Part shown: piece after piece, positions 54,185 through 62,810 of the stretch
How positions within the stretch are numbered: the stretch's first letter is position 1
How the letters are laid out: each line of letters begins with the position of its first letter
From: Pseudomonas sp. CFII64
GTDB taxonomy: Bacteria; Pseudomonadota; Gammaproteobacteria; Pseudomonadales; Pseudomonadaceae
Direction: 5' to 3'
Assembly (NCBI RefSeq): GCF_000416235.1
Contig: NZ_ATLO01000036.1
Span: forward strand, 102,290 to 166,289
Length of the DNA stretch: 64,000 nucleotides
Program-made: the position numbers and the translations under genes
Notes under the pieces: model-generated
What the model saw: the letters and a program-made list of their open reading frames with translations, nothing else
What the model was told of the DNA's origin: nothing
Databases searched by the model: none

Positions 54185-55942
54185 TCAATTGATCCGCTGC
54201 GCCAGTGACACGCTGAAAATCCCCCATTCATCCACACGCTGGGTGATCTTGCGGAAACCCGCAGCCTCCACCAGCTGATCCATTTCCGTCTGGCTGCGTC
54301 GACGCATCACCCAGGCCTGGCCCTGGCGATGGCTGGTCAGGGCGCGGGCGATCAATTCCAGTTGCGGGTGCCAAGGCTGGCCGGTGTACACCAGATATCC
54401 GCCCGGCTCGACCGCTGTGGCCAATCCTGCCAGTGAGTCGCCAACCATCTGGTTGCTGGCGAACAGCTCGTACAAGCCGGACACCACAGCCAGCGTCGGT
54501 TTCGGGTCGAGAGCGGCGAGGTCGTTGCGATCAAAGGCATCGGCCTTGATGAAGCGCGCAATGTGACCCAGACCTTTCTGCTCGATCAAGGCGCTGCCAT
54601 CGCGCACATTGATGTCGCTGTAGTCGCGCAGCAGGATCGATTCCGGCAGCGGATCGACGCCTTGCAGAGATTCGAGAATGTAACGCCCGTGACCTGCGGC
54701 GATATCGACGATGCGCACCGGCTTGCCCTGATTGCGCAGGTGCTCCATGGCCAGGCGCAGCAGCTCCTCAACGTTCAGCTTGCGCTGGCGAATGCCGCGC
54801 CAGCCGATGGAATCCAGGTAATTCTTGTCGATCATCTCGCCCAGCTTGCCGCTGCCGATGGGCTGGTTGCGATAGACATAATCCAGCGTGCTGCCGGAAT
54901 CGAAACCGGTATCGAAACCCAGTTTTACGCCTGTGGATAACTTGCTGCCCAAGCGCATGCTGGCCCGGGTCATGCGCCAGTACAGATCGCGCAGCGAGTT
55001 ATGCGGCAGCGGCGCGGCCAGCTCTTCGGACTCGGCACAGGTCACGCCGAGCTTGTCAGCGTCCAGCAGGGAAGGGCGGGTCATCGGCAGTTCGAAGTTC
55101 TGCAGGATAAAACGCCGCGCACGACTGACCGCCAAATGGCGATCCCGCTCGCCGAGGGTGTCGTGAAAGAAGCCCGGCAGGATGTGTTTTTCCTTGCGTA
55201 CACTGCCCAGCCGCTCGAAAAAACGCTCTTGCGGGCCGCGATGCACGACAAAGTCCGAGCCGGAGATCAACAGCTGGGTCGGAATCGAAATGGCCTGCGC
55301 ATCGGCTACAACCCGATCGGCCGCTTCGTACAGACCGAGCAGCACGTTGACCGAAATGGCCTTGGTGATCAGCGGGTCACTGTCGTAGGACGCAATGCGC
55401 TGCGGGTCATGGCTGAGGAAGCGCGCCTTGACGTAACTGTTGACGAAGAAATTGCCTTTGAACTTGCGCAGCAACGCCAGCCCCGGACGGGCAAACGGCA
55501 CGTACAGCTTGACCTTGAAGGCCGGCGAGGCGAGCACCAGTGCGCGGATCTTCGGCGCATAGTCATGGGCCCAGGTCGCCGCGATGACTGCGCCAACACT
55601 TTGCGCAACCACGGCCATGTTTTCTTCGGCGATGTCGAACGTCGCGCTCAGGTGATCAACGAAAGTTTGCACGTCGCGCACACTGGTGGCGAAGCTCGGG
55701 CTGTCACCACGCGCGCCGGGCGACTGGCCATGGCCGCGCGAATCCCAGGCAAAAAAATCGAAACCCGGCAGATCCAGCTCATCCACCAGATGCGCAATGC
55801 GTCCGGAGTGTTCATGGCCACGATGGAACAACAACACGGCCTGGCGCGGGACCGTCGGGTCCTGATTCGCTGCGGGCCAATGGCGGTAGAACAGCTCGAC
55901 CCCATCATGGGTCATGAAGCGCTGATCCTGAACGTCACGCAT
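54185..55942 (-). CDS. Alpha/beta hydrolase - methyltransferase fusion (YnbC-like)
   Basis: 585 residues. The N-terminal serine hydrolase (monoacylglycerol-lipase type) has HRGHEHSGR, DSRGHGQSPG and nucleophile AQSVGA, ending with the catalytic His in GFFHDTLGE. The C-terminal SAM methyltransferase carries IVDIAAGHGRYILESL and later VVSGLYELF. The same fusion is E. coli YnbC. A lipid or lipid-head-group substrate is suggested by the operon; neither activity is proven here. Confidence 0.88.
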   Translation of the reverse strand: MRDVQDQRFMTHDGVELFYRHWPAANQDPTVPRQAVLLFHRGHEHSGRIAHLVDELDLPGFDFFAWDSRGHGQSPGARGDSPSFATSVRDVQTFVDHLSATFDIAEENMAVVAQSVGAVIAATWAHDYAPKIRALVLASPAFKVKLYVPFARPGLALLRKFKGNFFVNSYVKARFLSHDPQRIASYDSDPLITKAISVNVLLGLYEAADRVVADAQAISIPTQLLISGSDFVVHRGPQERFFERLGSVRKEKHILPGFFHDTLGERDRHLAVSRARRFILQNFELPMTRPSLLDADKLGVTCAESEELAAPLPHNSLRDLYWRMTRASMRLGSKLSTGVKLGFDTGFDSGSTLDYVYRNQPIGSGKLGEMIDKNYLDSIGWRGIRQRKLNVEELLRLAMEHLRNQGKPVRIVDIAAGHGRYILESLQGVDPLPESILLRDYSDINVRDGSALIEQKGLGHIARFIKADAFDRNDLAALDPKPTLAVVSGLYELFASNQMVGDSLAGLATAVEPGGYLVYTGQPWHPQLELIARALTSHRQGQAWVMRRRSQTEMDQLVEAAGFRKITQRVDEWGIFSVSLAQRIN

Positions 55943-55978
55943 GTGGATATCCTTATGCCGGGTGTCGTTGGCGATTAT

Positions 55979-56608
55979 TTATTGTTTGCTGGGGGCTGCG
56001 GGATCAGGCGTTTCGGCAAGACCGCGACGCACGCGATTGACCACGGTGTAAACCAGCAGTGCAGCAATCACGGCCAGGACAATATTTATCCACAGCCCGG
56101 AAAGCCAGCCGATGGCCACGCCTGCGCCCAACACGCCAAAGACAAAAGCCCGATCGCTCTTGCCCATCGGCCCGTCATAGCGCCGCGAAGCACCGACCAT
56201 CGGGCCGAGCACGCCTGCGTACTCACTGAAAATCGCCCACACAGTGACCATCACCACCAGCAACAGGTTCACATCGGGAAGCAGCGCGAAAGGCAGGAAC
56301 AGCGCGCTGTCGGCGATGACATCGGTCAATTCGTTGAGATAAGCGCCAAGCCGCGACTGCTGGCCGAACTCGCGGGCGAGCATGCCGTCGACAGCATTGA
56401 GCGCCATACGCACGATCATCCACAGCGGGATCAGCACGAAGACCCAGTGATGCGCGGCAAACAGCGCCACCAACGCGCCAATCACGATAGACACCGCACA
56501 GGCACTTAACGTGACCTGATTCGCCGTCACGCCTTGGTCGAACAAACGCTGAACCAGAGGCCGCAGCAGGTTTTGAAAGCGGGGTTTGAGCTGATAGATC
56601 GAAATCAA
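55979..56608 (-). CDS. CDP-alcohol phosphatidyltransferase (YnbA-like)
   Basis: 209 residues starting at TTG 56608 (I-S-I-Y-Q-L-K-P), which matches the E. coli YnbA N-terminus. Six membrane helices are predicted by eye. The CDP-OH-P motif is present but altered: N71-x2-D74-G75-x2-A78-R79-x8-G88-x3-N92-x3-D96, so the first and third of the four Asp are Asn. It joins CDP-diacylglycerol to an unknown alcohol. It is the first gene of the six-gene operon. Confidence 0.88.
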   Translation of the reverse strand: MISIYQLKPRFQNLLRPLVQRLFDQGVTANQVTLSACAVSIVIGALVALFAAHHWVFVLIPLWMIVRMALNAVDGMLAREFGQQSRLGAYLNELTDVIADSALFLPFALLPDVNLLLVVMVTVWAIFSEYAGVLGPMVGASRRYDGPMGKSDRAFVFGVLGAGVAIGWLSGLWINIVLAVIAALLVYTVVNRVRRGLAETPDPAAPSKQ

Positions 56609-56786
56609 CGTACAACCGTCCTTGTGTCGTGAAATTCGCAGGAGGCGCCTGTGGATAACTGTTACCGCAGCGCCGGGCTGGCCCGGATGCTAGTGAAACA
56701 CAACGTAACGCGATTGAGGCGAGGTTCTTTGTGCTGTGGGTCTCAGGGCGGGAAGGTGGACAACTTCTGGGGCGCCCTTCATTTGG

Positions 56787-56891
56787 CTGTGGGAGAGGAC
56801 TTGTCCTCGATGGCTGTAATTCTGCACCACATGTGGGTCAGACGGATCAGCGTTGTCTGGGCCAGCTATCGAGGACAAGTCCTCTCCCACA
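56787..56891. repeat. REPIN of the GTGGGAG family
   Basis: CTGTGGGAGAGGACTTGTCC (from 56787) is inverted at GGACAAGTCCTCTCCCACA (to 56891). This second class of Pseudomonas REP differs from the GTAGGA class elsewhere in the window. A third arm at 56988-57011 exists because of the tandem duplication. Confidence 0.88.
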
Positions 56892-57061
56892 AAGGCCATC
56901 TCATACAGCATTGCACTTCAAGCCTTACGCTCAATCAACTTCTGCACCACATGTGGGTCAGACGGATCAGCGTTGTCTGGGCCAGCTATCGAGGACAAGT
57001 CCTCTCCCACAAAGGCCATCTCATACAGCATTGCACTTCAAGCCTTACGCTCAATCAACTT
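56820..57061. repeat. Perfect 120-bp tandem duplication
   Basis: 56821-56940 and 56941-57060 are identical base for base. Each unit holds a non-coding segment, one REP arm and the last eight codons (K-L-I-E-R-K-A-stop) of the neighbouring DUF6708 gene; the copy at 56918-56940 is a dead relic of that 3' end. No drift between copies indicates a recent event. The non-coding interval 56609-57037 contains only this repeat and the REPIN. Confidence 0.97.
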
Positions 57062-58222
57062 GCAGGCTTCGATGAAGTTCATCTTCTTCTTGTCCATGGC
57101 GTGCTGCACCACTTGTGTGGCTTTTTGCAGGGCAGGGCTGGGTTTGGCCCATTGCTCTGGCGGGATGGGTTGCGACCATTGTTGAACGCGCTCGGGCATC
57201 GTAGGTGTACCCGCTTTGTGGCCCCATTCGGCGATCATGTAGGGCATTTTCCAGAAGCTTAGGACGCGCCAGATGTACCAACGGCGCAGCGGCCAGCGTG
57301 AGCGCGGAGTCAGGCCGATTTCTGCGCGGCGCTCGTCAGTGAAGCAACTGTGCAAACCGCCGTCTTCTTCTTTCATCAGCTTCTCGACCTCCCAGGTATG
57401 CAAGCCTTCATAAGGTCGAAGCTCGTATTCCGTCAGTTCGCGGCCTAACAAGAGCCTCAACCATTCACCTGTCTTGTCCTTGGGAACACCCTGTTCCATA
57501 TACAGCCGAATGGCCTCCCAGGTGCCGATAGAATGGGCCTGGCTGGGTTTGTCGAGCAGAATGGGCTGCACCGTGCCTTTCTCTTCGTTTTCTAATGCCA
57601 TGCCGAACGTATAGAAAGTCGTGGCGTTATATTGGGTCACCATCTGCCCCTGAGAAATCCAGGCAGTGACCTTTTCCCAAGGCACGATCAGGATTTCATG
57701 AGTTTTGCTGTCGACAAAACACACTTCCCGACGTTGGCGATTGAAGCGCAGGGGGTATTGACGGGCTTGTTGGCGGGTTTGGGAGATTAGTATTTGGATG
57801 CAGTTACCGATAAGGAACGCACAACCTGGAACACCGGTTCCACCAAAAAAAAGGAACGATAGGCCGAGATCGTTGGAAAATGTGTTATTCGTGCCTTCGG
57901 GTGTGATGACATATAACAGCGTCGCTATAATAAACGGGCACATAAATATATAAAAAATTGATAGCCAGATAACCCAGGCCAGCATTTTTCCCTGCCACAC
58001 CATCCCCATATTACTTCCGCCCACTTGCAGGTAGACGTCATTCACTACCGGGAAACCTTGCATGCTCACCGGTTGTTGACCGGTATAGACCGGTAAAGGC
58101 GCAAGATATAGGGTTTCTTCCGAACCGTATTTGCGCACTTCCCCTGCTTTTGGGTTTTGACCCTCCTGCGCCGTTGAAGGCGGCGCAGGTTCGGCTTTAC
58201 GTTTGAATAGTTTAGTCAACAT
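57038..58222 (-). CDS. DUF6708 membrane protein, probable effector immunity (copy 1)
   Basis: 394 residues. A charged N-terminus and a soluble segment (1-78) lead to two membrane helices (about 80-105 and 120-147). A cytoplasmic domain follows, with FNRQRREVCFVDS and PWEKVTAWISQGQMVTQYNA, the DUF6708 core. It begins 6 nt after the stop of copy 2 and is last in the vgrG-DUF4123-effector operon. Two-helix membrane immunity proteins protect against VasX-like effectors in Vibrio, so immunity is the best guess. Copy 2 is identical except in residues 88-104, 116-147 and 285-316 and a few scattered sites. Confidence 0.78.
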   Translation of the reverse strand: MLTKLFKRKAEPAPPSTAQEGQNPKAGEVRKYGSEETLYLAPLPVYTGQQPVSMQGFPVVNDVYLQVGGSNMGMVWQGKMLAWVIWLSIFYIFMCPFIIATLLYVITPEGTNNTFSNDLGLSFLFFGGTGVPGCAFLIGNCIQILISQTRQQARQYPLRFNRQRREVCFVDSKTHEILIVPWEKVTAWISQGQMVTQYNATTFYTFGMALENEEKGTVQPILLDKPSQAHSIGTWEAIRLYMEQGVPKDKTGEWLRLLLGRELTEYELRPYEGLHTWEVEKLMKEEDGGLHSCFTDERRAEIGLTPRSRWPLRRWYIWRVLSFWKMPYMIAEWGHKAGTPTMPERVQQWSQPIPPEQWAKPSPALQKATQVVQHAMDKKKMNFIEACKLIERKA

Positions 58223-58228
58223 TGCACT

Positions 58229-59413
58229 TCAAGCCTTACGCTCAATCAACTTGCAGGCTTCGATGAAGTTCATCTTCTTCTTGTCCATGGCGTGCTGCAC
58301 CACTTGTGTGGCTTTTTGCAGGGCAGGGCTGGGTTTGGCCCATTGCTCCGGCGGGATGGGTTGCGACCATTGTTGAACGCGTTCGGGCATCGTAGGTGTA
58401 CCCGCTTTGTGGCCCCATTCGGCGATCATGTAGGGCATTTTCCAGAAGCTCAGGACGCGCCAAACATACCACCAGCGCAATGCCCAGTAATCGCGAGGAA
58501 GGAAGCCATGCTTGGCCCGTTCCTCGTCGGTCATATCGACGTCAGGAAACCGGTCCTCGATTTTCATCAGCTTTTCGACCTCCCAGGTATGCAAACCTTC
58601 ATAAGGCCGTAACTCGTACTCCGTCAGTTCACGGCCTAACAAAAGCCTCAACCATTCGCCTGTCTCGTCCGTTGGAACACCCTGTTCCATATACAACCGA
58701 ATGGCCTCCCAGGTACCGATAGCATGGGCCTGGCTGGGTTTGTCGATCAGGATCGGCTGCACCGTGCCTTTCTCTTCGTTTTCCAGTGCCATGCCGAAGG
58801 TATAGAAAGTCGTGGCGTTGTATTGGGTCACCATCTGGCCCTGAGAAATCCAGGCGGTGACCTTTTCCCAAGGCACGATCAGGATTTCATGGGTGTTGCT
58901 GTCGACAAAACATACTTCCCGGCGTTGGCGATTGAAGCGCAGGGGGTATTGGCGGGCTTGTTCGCGGGTTTGGGAGATTATGGTATATATAACGGTGCCT
59001 ATGCATATTGGTGCAGTAAAAATGCCTAGGTATAAAAAAATCTCAGACAACATACTTAAATCTTTGGTAAACGTATTGTTCGTTCCTTCAGGAGTTATAA
59101 CCCACAATAGCGCGGCAAGGAATAACGGAGAAAAAATATTCATAATGATCATCAGCCAAATAACCCATGCCAGCATCTTTCCTTGCCACACCATCCCTAT
59201 ATTACTTCCGCCCACTTGCAGGTAAACGTCATTAACTACTGGAAAACCCTGCATGCTCACCGGTTGCTGGCCGGTATAGACCGGCAAAGGTGCGAGATAT
59301 AGAATTTCTTCCGAACCGAACTGGCGTACTTCCCCTGCTTTGGGGTTTTGACCCTCCTGCGCCGTTGAAGGCGGCGCAGGTTCGGCTTTGCGTTTGAATA
59401 GTTTATTCAGCAT
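58229..59413 (-). CDS. DUF6708 membrane protein, probable effector immunity (copy 2)
   Basis: 394 residues, same architecture as copy 1. The ATG lies inside the end of the effector gene (11-nt overlap), so it is translationally coupled to it and is the likelier cognate immunity protein. The segment coding for its membrane hairpin (about 58973-59152) is strikingly AT-rich, with ATA and AAA codons, against the GC-rich flanks. Function is inferred from position and topology. Confidence 0.8.
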   Translation of the reverse strand: MLNKLFKRKAEPAPPSTAQEGQNPKAGEVRQFGSEEILYLAPLPVYTGQQPVSMQGFPVVNDVYLQVGGSNIGMVWQGKMLAWVIWLMIIMNIFSPLFLAALLWVITPEGTNNTFTKDLSMLSEIFLYLGIFTAPICIGTVIYTIISQTREQARQYPLRFNRQRREVCFVDSNTHEILIVPWEKVTAWISQGQMVTQYNATTFYTFGMALENEEKGTVQPILIDKPSQAHAIGTWEAIRLYMEQGVPTDETGEWLRLLLGRELTEYELRPYEGLHTWEVEKLMKIEDRFPDVDMTDEERAKHGFLPRDYWALRWWYVWRVLSFWKMPYMIAEWGHKAGTPTMPERVQQWSQPIPPEQWAKPSPALQKATQVVQHAMDKKKMNFIEACKLIERKA

Positions 59414-62400
59414 TACTTGCTTCCAGATCCACTTCGCGCAGAAGCCAGGGCGGCGTTGCCGTTAGTTGCATTGACTCATCTGGCTCTGCCTTGTAAGCAA
59501 AGACGCCCTTGCGCTCGCGCCAGCGACCTTCAACCTGTTGGCGGTGCAGATCCAGGACGTGGAATGTCGACCGGTGACTTATATCGCGATGCTCTTCCAG
59601 GTTATAACTGACCGCTATGGCGAGGCCGAAATGATCGGAGATCAGCGGGCGCAGATCGAGGCTGAGGACCAACGCACCGTCCGCTGGTCCTACTCGCTTG
59701 AGCTGCCCTGCCAGGGCTTCGCTGCACACCGCCCAATACACCGGGTTTTGTGATCCATAAGGCGCGCTGTAATCCTTTTGCCGCTGGAGCGCCTCAATCC
59801 AGACTTTGCGACGTTCCATTTCGTCGCTGCGTATGCCGGGGAAGGTCAGGCGCAATTCGGTGCTGTACTCGGTACGGATCAGTTGGCAAACGGGTTGCTG
59901 GACGATGGAGGCCAGCTTGCGCCAATCCTCATCCAAACTCAGGCCGAGCGACTCCTGGCCCCATGCGCCGTGCAATACCCATTTGTTCATCGCATCAAGA
60001 TTGAAATAATTGAAGAGTGCTTCACCCATCAATTGCAGACCCGTTGCCGCGATTCCGATCAAGTTGGCCCTGGTCGCAATACCCACCAGCTGAACGCTGC
60101 GTTCAGCCCAAGCCAGAGCGCGTAGCTCCATGGGCTTACGCATAATCTCGCGGGTGATGGAAGCCGTATGTTTTAAAGCCCATACATTGGCCCCTGCCAA
60201 GATTGAATCGCCAGCCAATTGCAATGACGTCGTTGCCAGTTTTTTGCCATCACCTTCTGCCAGAGCATTCATCCACTGCTTTGTGTGTTTGCCGAGATCA
60301 AATGCAGCTGCACCGATTCCAAAACCGAATGCGCCCAGCCCCGCAAAAGCCGACCACTTCCCCAGCTTACTCATGGTATTGAGCTTGCCAGCCGCACTTT
60401 CCATCTGGTCGATATGGGCTCGCAGGATATTGATAGACAGACCCTGAACCGCTGCAAAGCCCGCAGAGAGCGTCGCGATTAAAGACTCACCAAGATCTAA
60501 TAGATCTTTCCATCCACGATCCTCGTTCGACCTGACCTTCGAAGCCACTTCGAAAAACTTCATCACCTGCAAATAAAACAACACCACAGCGATCTGATCA
60601 CCCGTGGATCGCAGCACGCCGCGCATCGGCGCTTTGTAAGTCCCAGTGCTACGGTAGTCGTCCACTGTGCGGCGCATTTCCTCCTTGAGTTGCGGGTCCA
60701 TATTGCCCAGCACCAAGCCAAACTGGCCGGCACCGCCGCCAGGTGTCAGCGCCAGGCTGAGGCGCTCTTCTATGGGGCCCAGCTGATATTTGAAGAAGTT
60801 GATGTCCTGATTAATCCGCTTTCGCGAACCCAGCGGATCTGCGTCGGTAGTCTGCCCCCTGAGCTTTTCACGGCGCTCCTTATAAAGCGTCTTGAGGTCG
60901 TTACGCAGGGCAAGGGCTGCGTTGCGGTCGCGGGTAAACAGTTCGACTTCGGAGGCTGAGGCAACTCTCAATTGTAAGCCGCTCGACGCGTAGGCACTCA
61001 GCAGGCGGAGCCGCGCGGCAGGTCCAATGCTGCGAATGAAATCATTGGGGTCAATCGATGCGCCCCGCTGAAAATCCAGTTGTGCCTGAGCCAGACGCGC
61101 AGCCACCCGTAACTGCCGCGCCGGATCATAAGCACTGCCCAGCAAGCTGTTCAAACCACTGAACCGGGTATTGAGGTTGTCATAGTTGGGCAGGCTCTGG
61201 CGCATCAGGCTGTTGAACTGGTTCGCCAGTACGTCCATGTTGCGCACTACGCCGGGGGCGTCGGCGAGCTTGATGCTGAAGTCGCTGAGGTCGGCGAGTT
61301 TCTTGCGCAAATCCGCCTGGTCGGCCAGATTCAAGGTGTCCAGGCCCGGCACCTGCACTAAGGGGTTTTTTTCCAGATACGCCTGCAGTTGTTCAGTGGC
61401 TTGTTGATCGTCACAGATGGCGGCCACGCAATTGAACTCGCGCTCCAACCGATGTTGAATCTGCTCGTTTTGTCGAAAGTCGTAGTACCACGCGGCGCGA
61501 TGGAAATGACCTTCAATGATCATCTTCAAGCGGTCGGCGCGGATGCTTTTGAGCTGGCTGCGCCAATGGCTTAGAAGCTTCTGCTGCTTGAGCACAAAAG
61601 CGTCCATGGGTTCGCGATGAGCCAATTGATTGATGCCTCGCTCGCCGACTTTCTCACCGCTTAATGCATACCAGGTCGCCAACTCAAGGTCGGTGATGGC
61701 GGGGCTGTGTTTATCGAAAAGCTGCGGACCCAGGGCGTCGCGCATGTCCATCGTCGCCTTCGCCAGCGGGTTATGTTGCGCCTGCTCACGCCAGCTCTGC
61801 TCATCGCCAAAAATGGCGGGGCCACGGTAGTCGCGTTTGACGCGCAGGTACTCGAGGAGCTTTTCCCGTTGATCCTCGTTGGTGTCGTCAAGCAGTGCCT
61901 GGTAGCGTTTGTCCTTGGTAGCCAGTTGATCAAGACGCTTCTGCGTGACTTGATACATTGACTGAATGTAGGCGCCGGTCAGGTATTTGCGCTGGGTATC
62001 CTCATCATTGCTCCAGCGTTCGATCCAGTCGGCCACCTTGAGTTGCGCCACAGCCAGATCCAGCATGACGCCAATGTCGTCGCGCACCACCAGAAACAGG
62101 AAATCGTGTTTATGCGCGGCGTTGACCTGACTTGTCAGCTCCTCGATCCAGGCTTTGCGAAACAGCGGTTTGTGTTCCCAGTGGTAGGCAGTGTTTTCCT
62201 CGGGGTCGGCGCCTTCGGGTAGATCCTTTGCTGCGCTGGTTTCCGCCACTTCTGCAAGCCAGCGTCGGGTCTGCTTTTCTGTCAGCAAGTGCGCGCCAAC
62301 ATTCTCGCAGTCGATCTGGCCGAAGCTGACGGACTGCATGTATTTTTCCCGCTCCGGCGGTTTGCCGATTACCTGCGAGCATTTGTAGGCCGTCCATTGA

Positions 62401-62810
62401 AACTCGGAATACGCCACGTGCAGCGCGCCATGCCGGGGGAAAACCAGATCTGGCTCGCCAATGGCGTTGGTGCGAGTGTCAGCGCTGACTTGCGCGCCTT
62501 TCCAGAGCAGTTTGCTGATCGATCCTTGCTCGATATGGTATTCGTGCAGGTAACCGCTGGCGTTGTCGACGATGTATAGATAGCCATCACGCAGCAGGCG
62601 CACGCCCATTTTTCGGCTTTGCAGCTCATGGGGCATCGGAATGTCGCGACCGGGTTGCAGGTTTTCCACCAGCCCGTAACGCAGCGGTAGAAACTGCACC
62701 GTGCGTTTCATCAGCGGACAGGTGCCACCGGCATCCAGCGGTTTTGCAGGGCGGGCCTTGCCCTTCAGGTTGGCCAGGTGGCCGAGAGGCGTATCGATGG
62801 CGGTGGTCAT
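59403..62810 (-). CDS. VasX-like type VI secretion effector (predicted pore-former)
   Basis: 1135 residues. The N-terminal VasX domain (residues about 28-190) shows CPLMKRTVQFLPLRYGLVE and VRLLRDGYLYIVDNASGYLH. A long helical middle carries charged coiled-coil stretches. Four hydrophobic segments at about 770-795, 815-835, 855-875 and 905-930 (for example AFAGLGAFGFGIGAAAFDL) could form a membrane pore. A beta-rich C-terminal region ends LLREVDLEASNAE. V. cholerae VasX (about 1085 residues) has the same order. ATG overlaps the adaptor stop (ATGA). Confidence 0.85.
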   Translation of the reverse strand: MTTAIDTPLGHLANLKGKARPAKPLDAGGTCPLMKRTVQFLPLRYGLVENLQPGRDIPMPHELQSRKMGVRLLRDGYLYIVDNASGYLHEYHIEQGSISKLLWKGAQVSADTRTNAIGEPDLVFPRHGALHVAYSEFQWTAYKCSQVIGKPPEREKYMQSVSFGQIDCENVGAHLLTEKQTRRWLAEVAETSAAKDLPEGADPEENTAYHWEHKPLFRKAWIEELTSQVNAAHKHDFLFLVVRDDIGVMLDLAVAQLKVADWIERWSNDEDTQRKYLTGAYIQSMYQVTQKRLDQLATKDKRYQALLDDTNEDQREKLLEYLRVKRDYRGPAIFGDEQSWREQAQHNPLAKATMDMRDALGPQLFDKHSPAITDLELATWYALSGEKVGERGINQLAHREPMDAFVLKQQKLLSHWRSQLKSIRADRLKMIIEGHFHRAAWYYDFRQNEQIQHRLEREFNCVAAICDDQQATEQLQAYLEKNPLVQVPGLDTLNLADQADLRKKLADLSDFSIKLADAPGVVRNMDVLANQFNSLMRQSLPNYDNLNTRFSGLNSLLGSAYDPARQLRVAARLAQAQLDFQRGASIDPNDFIRSIGPAARLRLLSAYASSGLQLRVASASEVELFTRDRNAALALRNDLKTLYKERREKLRGQTTDADPLGSRKRINQDINFFKYQLGPIEERLSLALTPGGGAGQFGLVLGNMDPQLKEEMRRTVDDYRSTGTYKAPMRGVLRSTGDQIAVVLFYLQVMKFFEVASKVRSNEDRGWKDLLDLGESLIATLSAGFAAVQGLSINILRAHIDQMESAAGKLNTMSKLGKWSAFAGLGAFGFGIGAAAFDLGKHTKQWMNALAEGDGKKLATTSLQLAGDSILAGANVWALKHTASITREIMRKPMELRALAWAERSVQLVGIATRANLIGIAATGLQLMGEALFNYFNLDAMNKWVLHGAWGQESLGLSLDEDWRKLASIVQQPVCQLIRTEYSTELRLTFPGIRSDEMERRKVWIEALQRQKDYSAPYGSQNPVYWAVCSEALAGQLKRVGPADGALVLSLDLRPLISDHFGLAIAVSYNLEEHRDISHRSTFHVLDLHRQQVEGRWRERKGVFAYKAEPDESMQLTATPPWLLREVDLEASNAE

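Noticed and set aside
56651..57262. Open frame with an internal repeated peptide over the tandem duplication
   Set aside because: It exists only because the 120-bp unit keeps frame; it covers REP arms and the antisense of the DUF6708 end.
57038..59413. DUF6708 genes as secreted effectors
   Set aside because: They lack an N-terminal VasX, MIX, PAAR or Rhs-like feature, have two membrane helices and follow the effector as immunity genes do; the effector reading is not excluded but is less likely.
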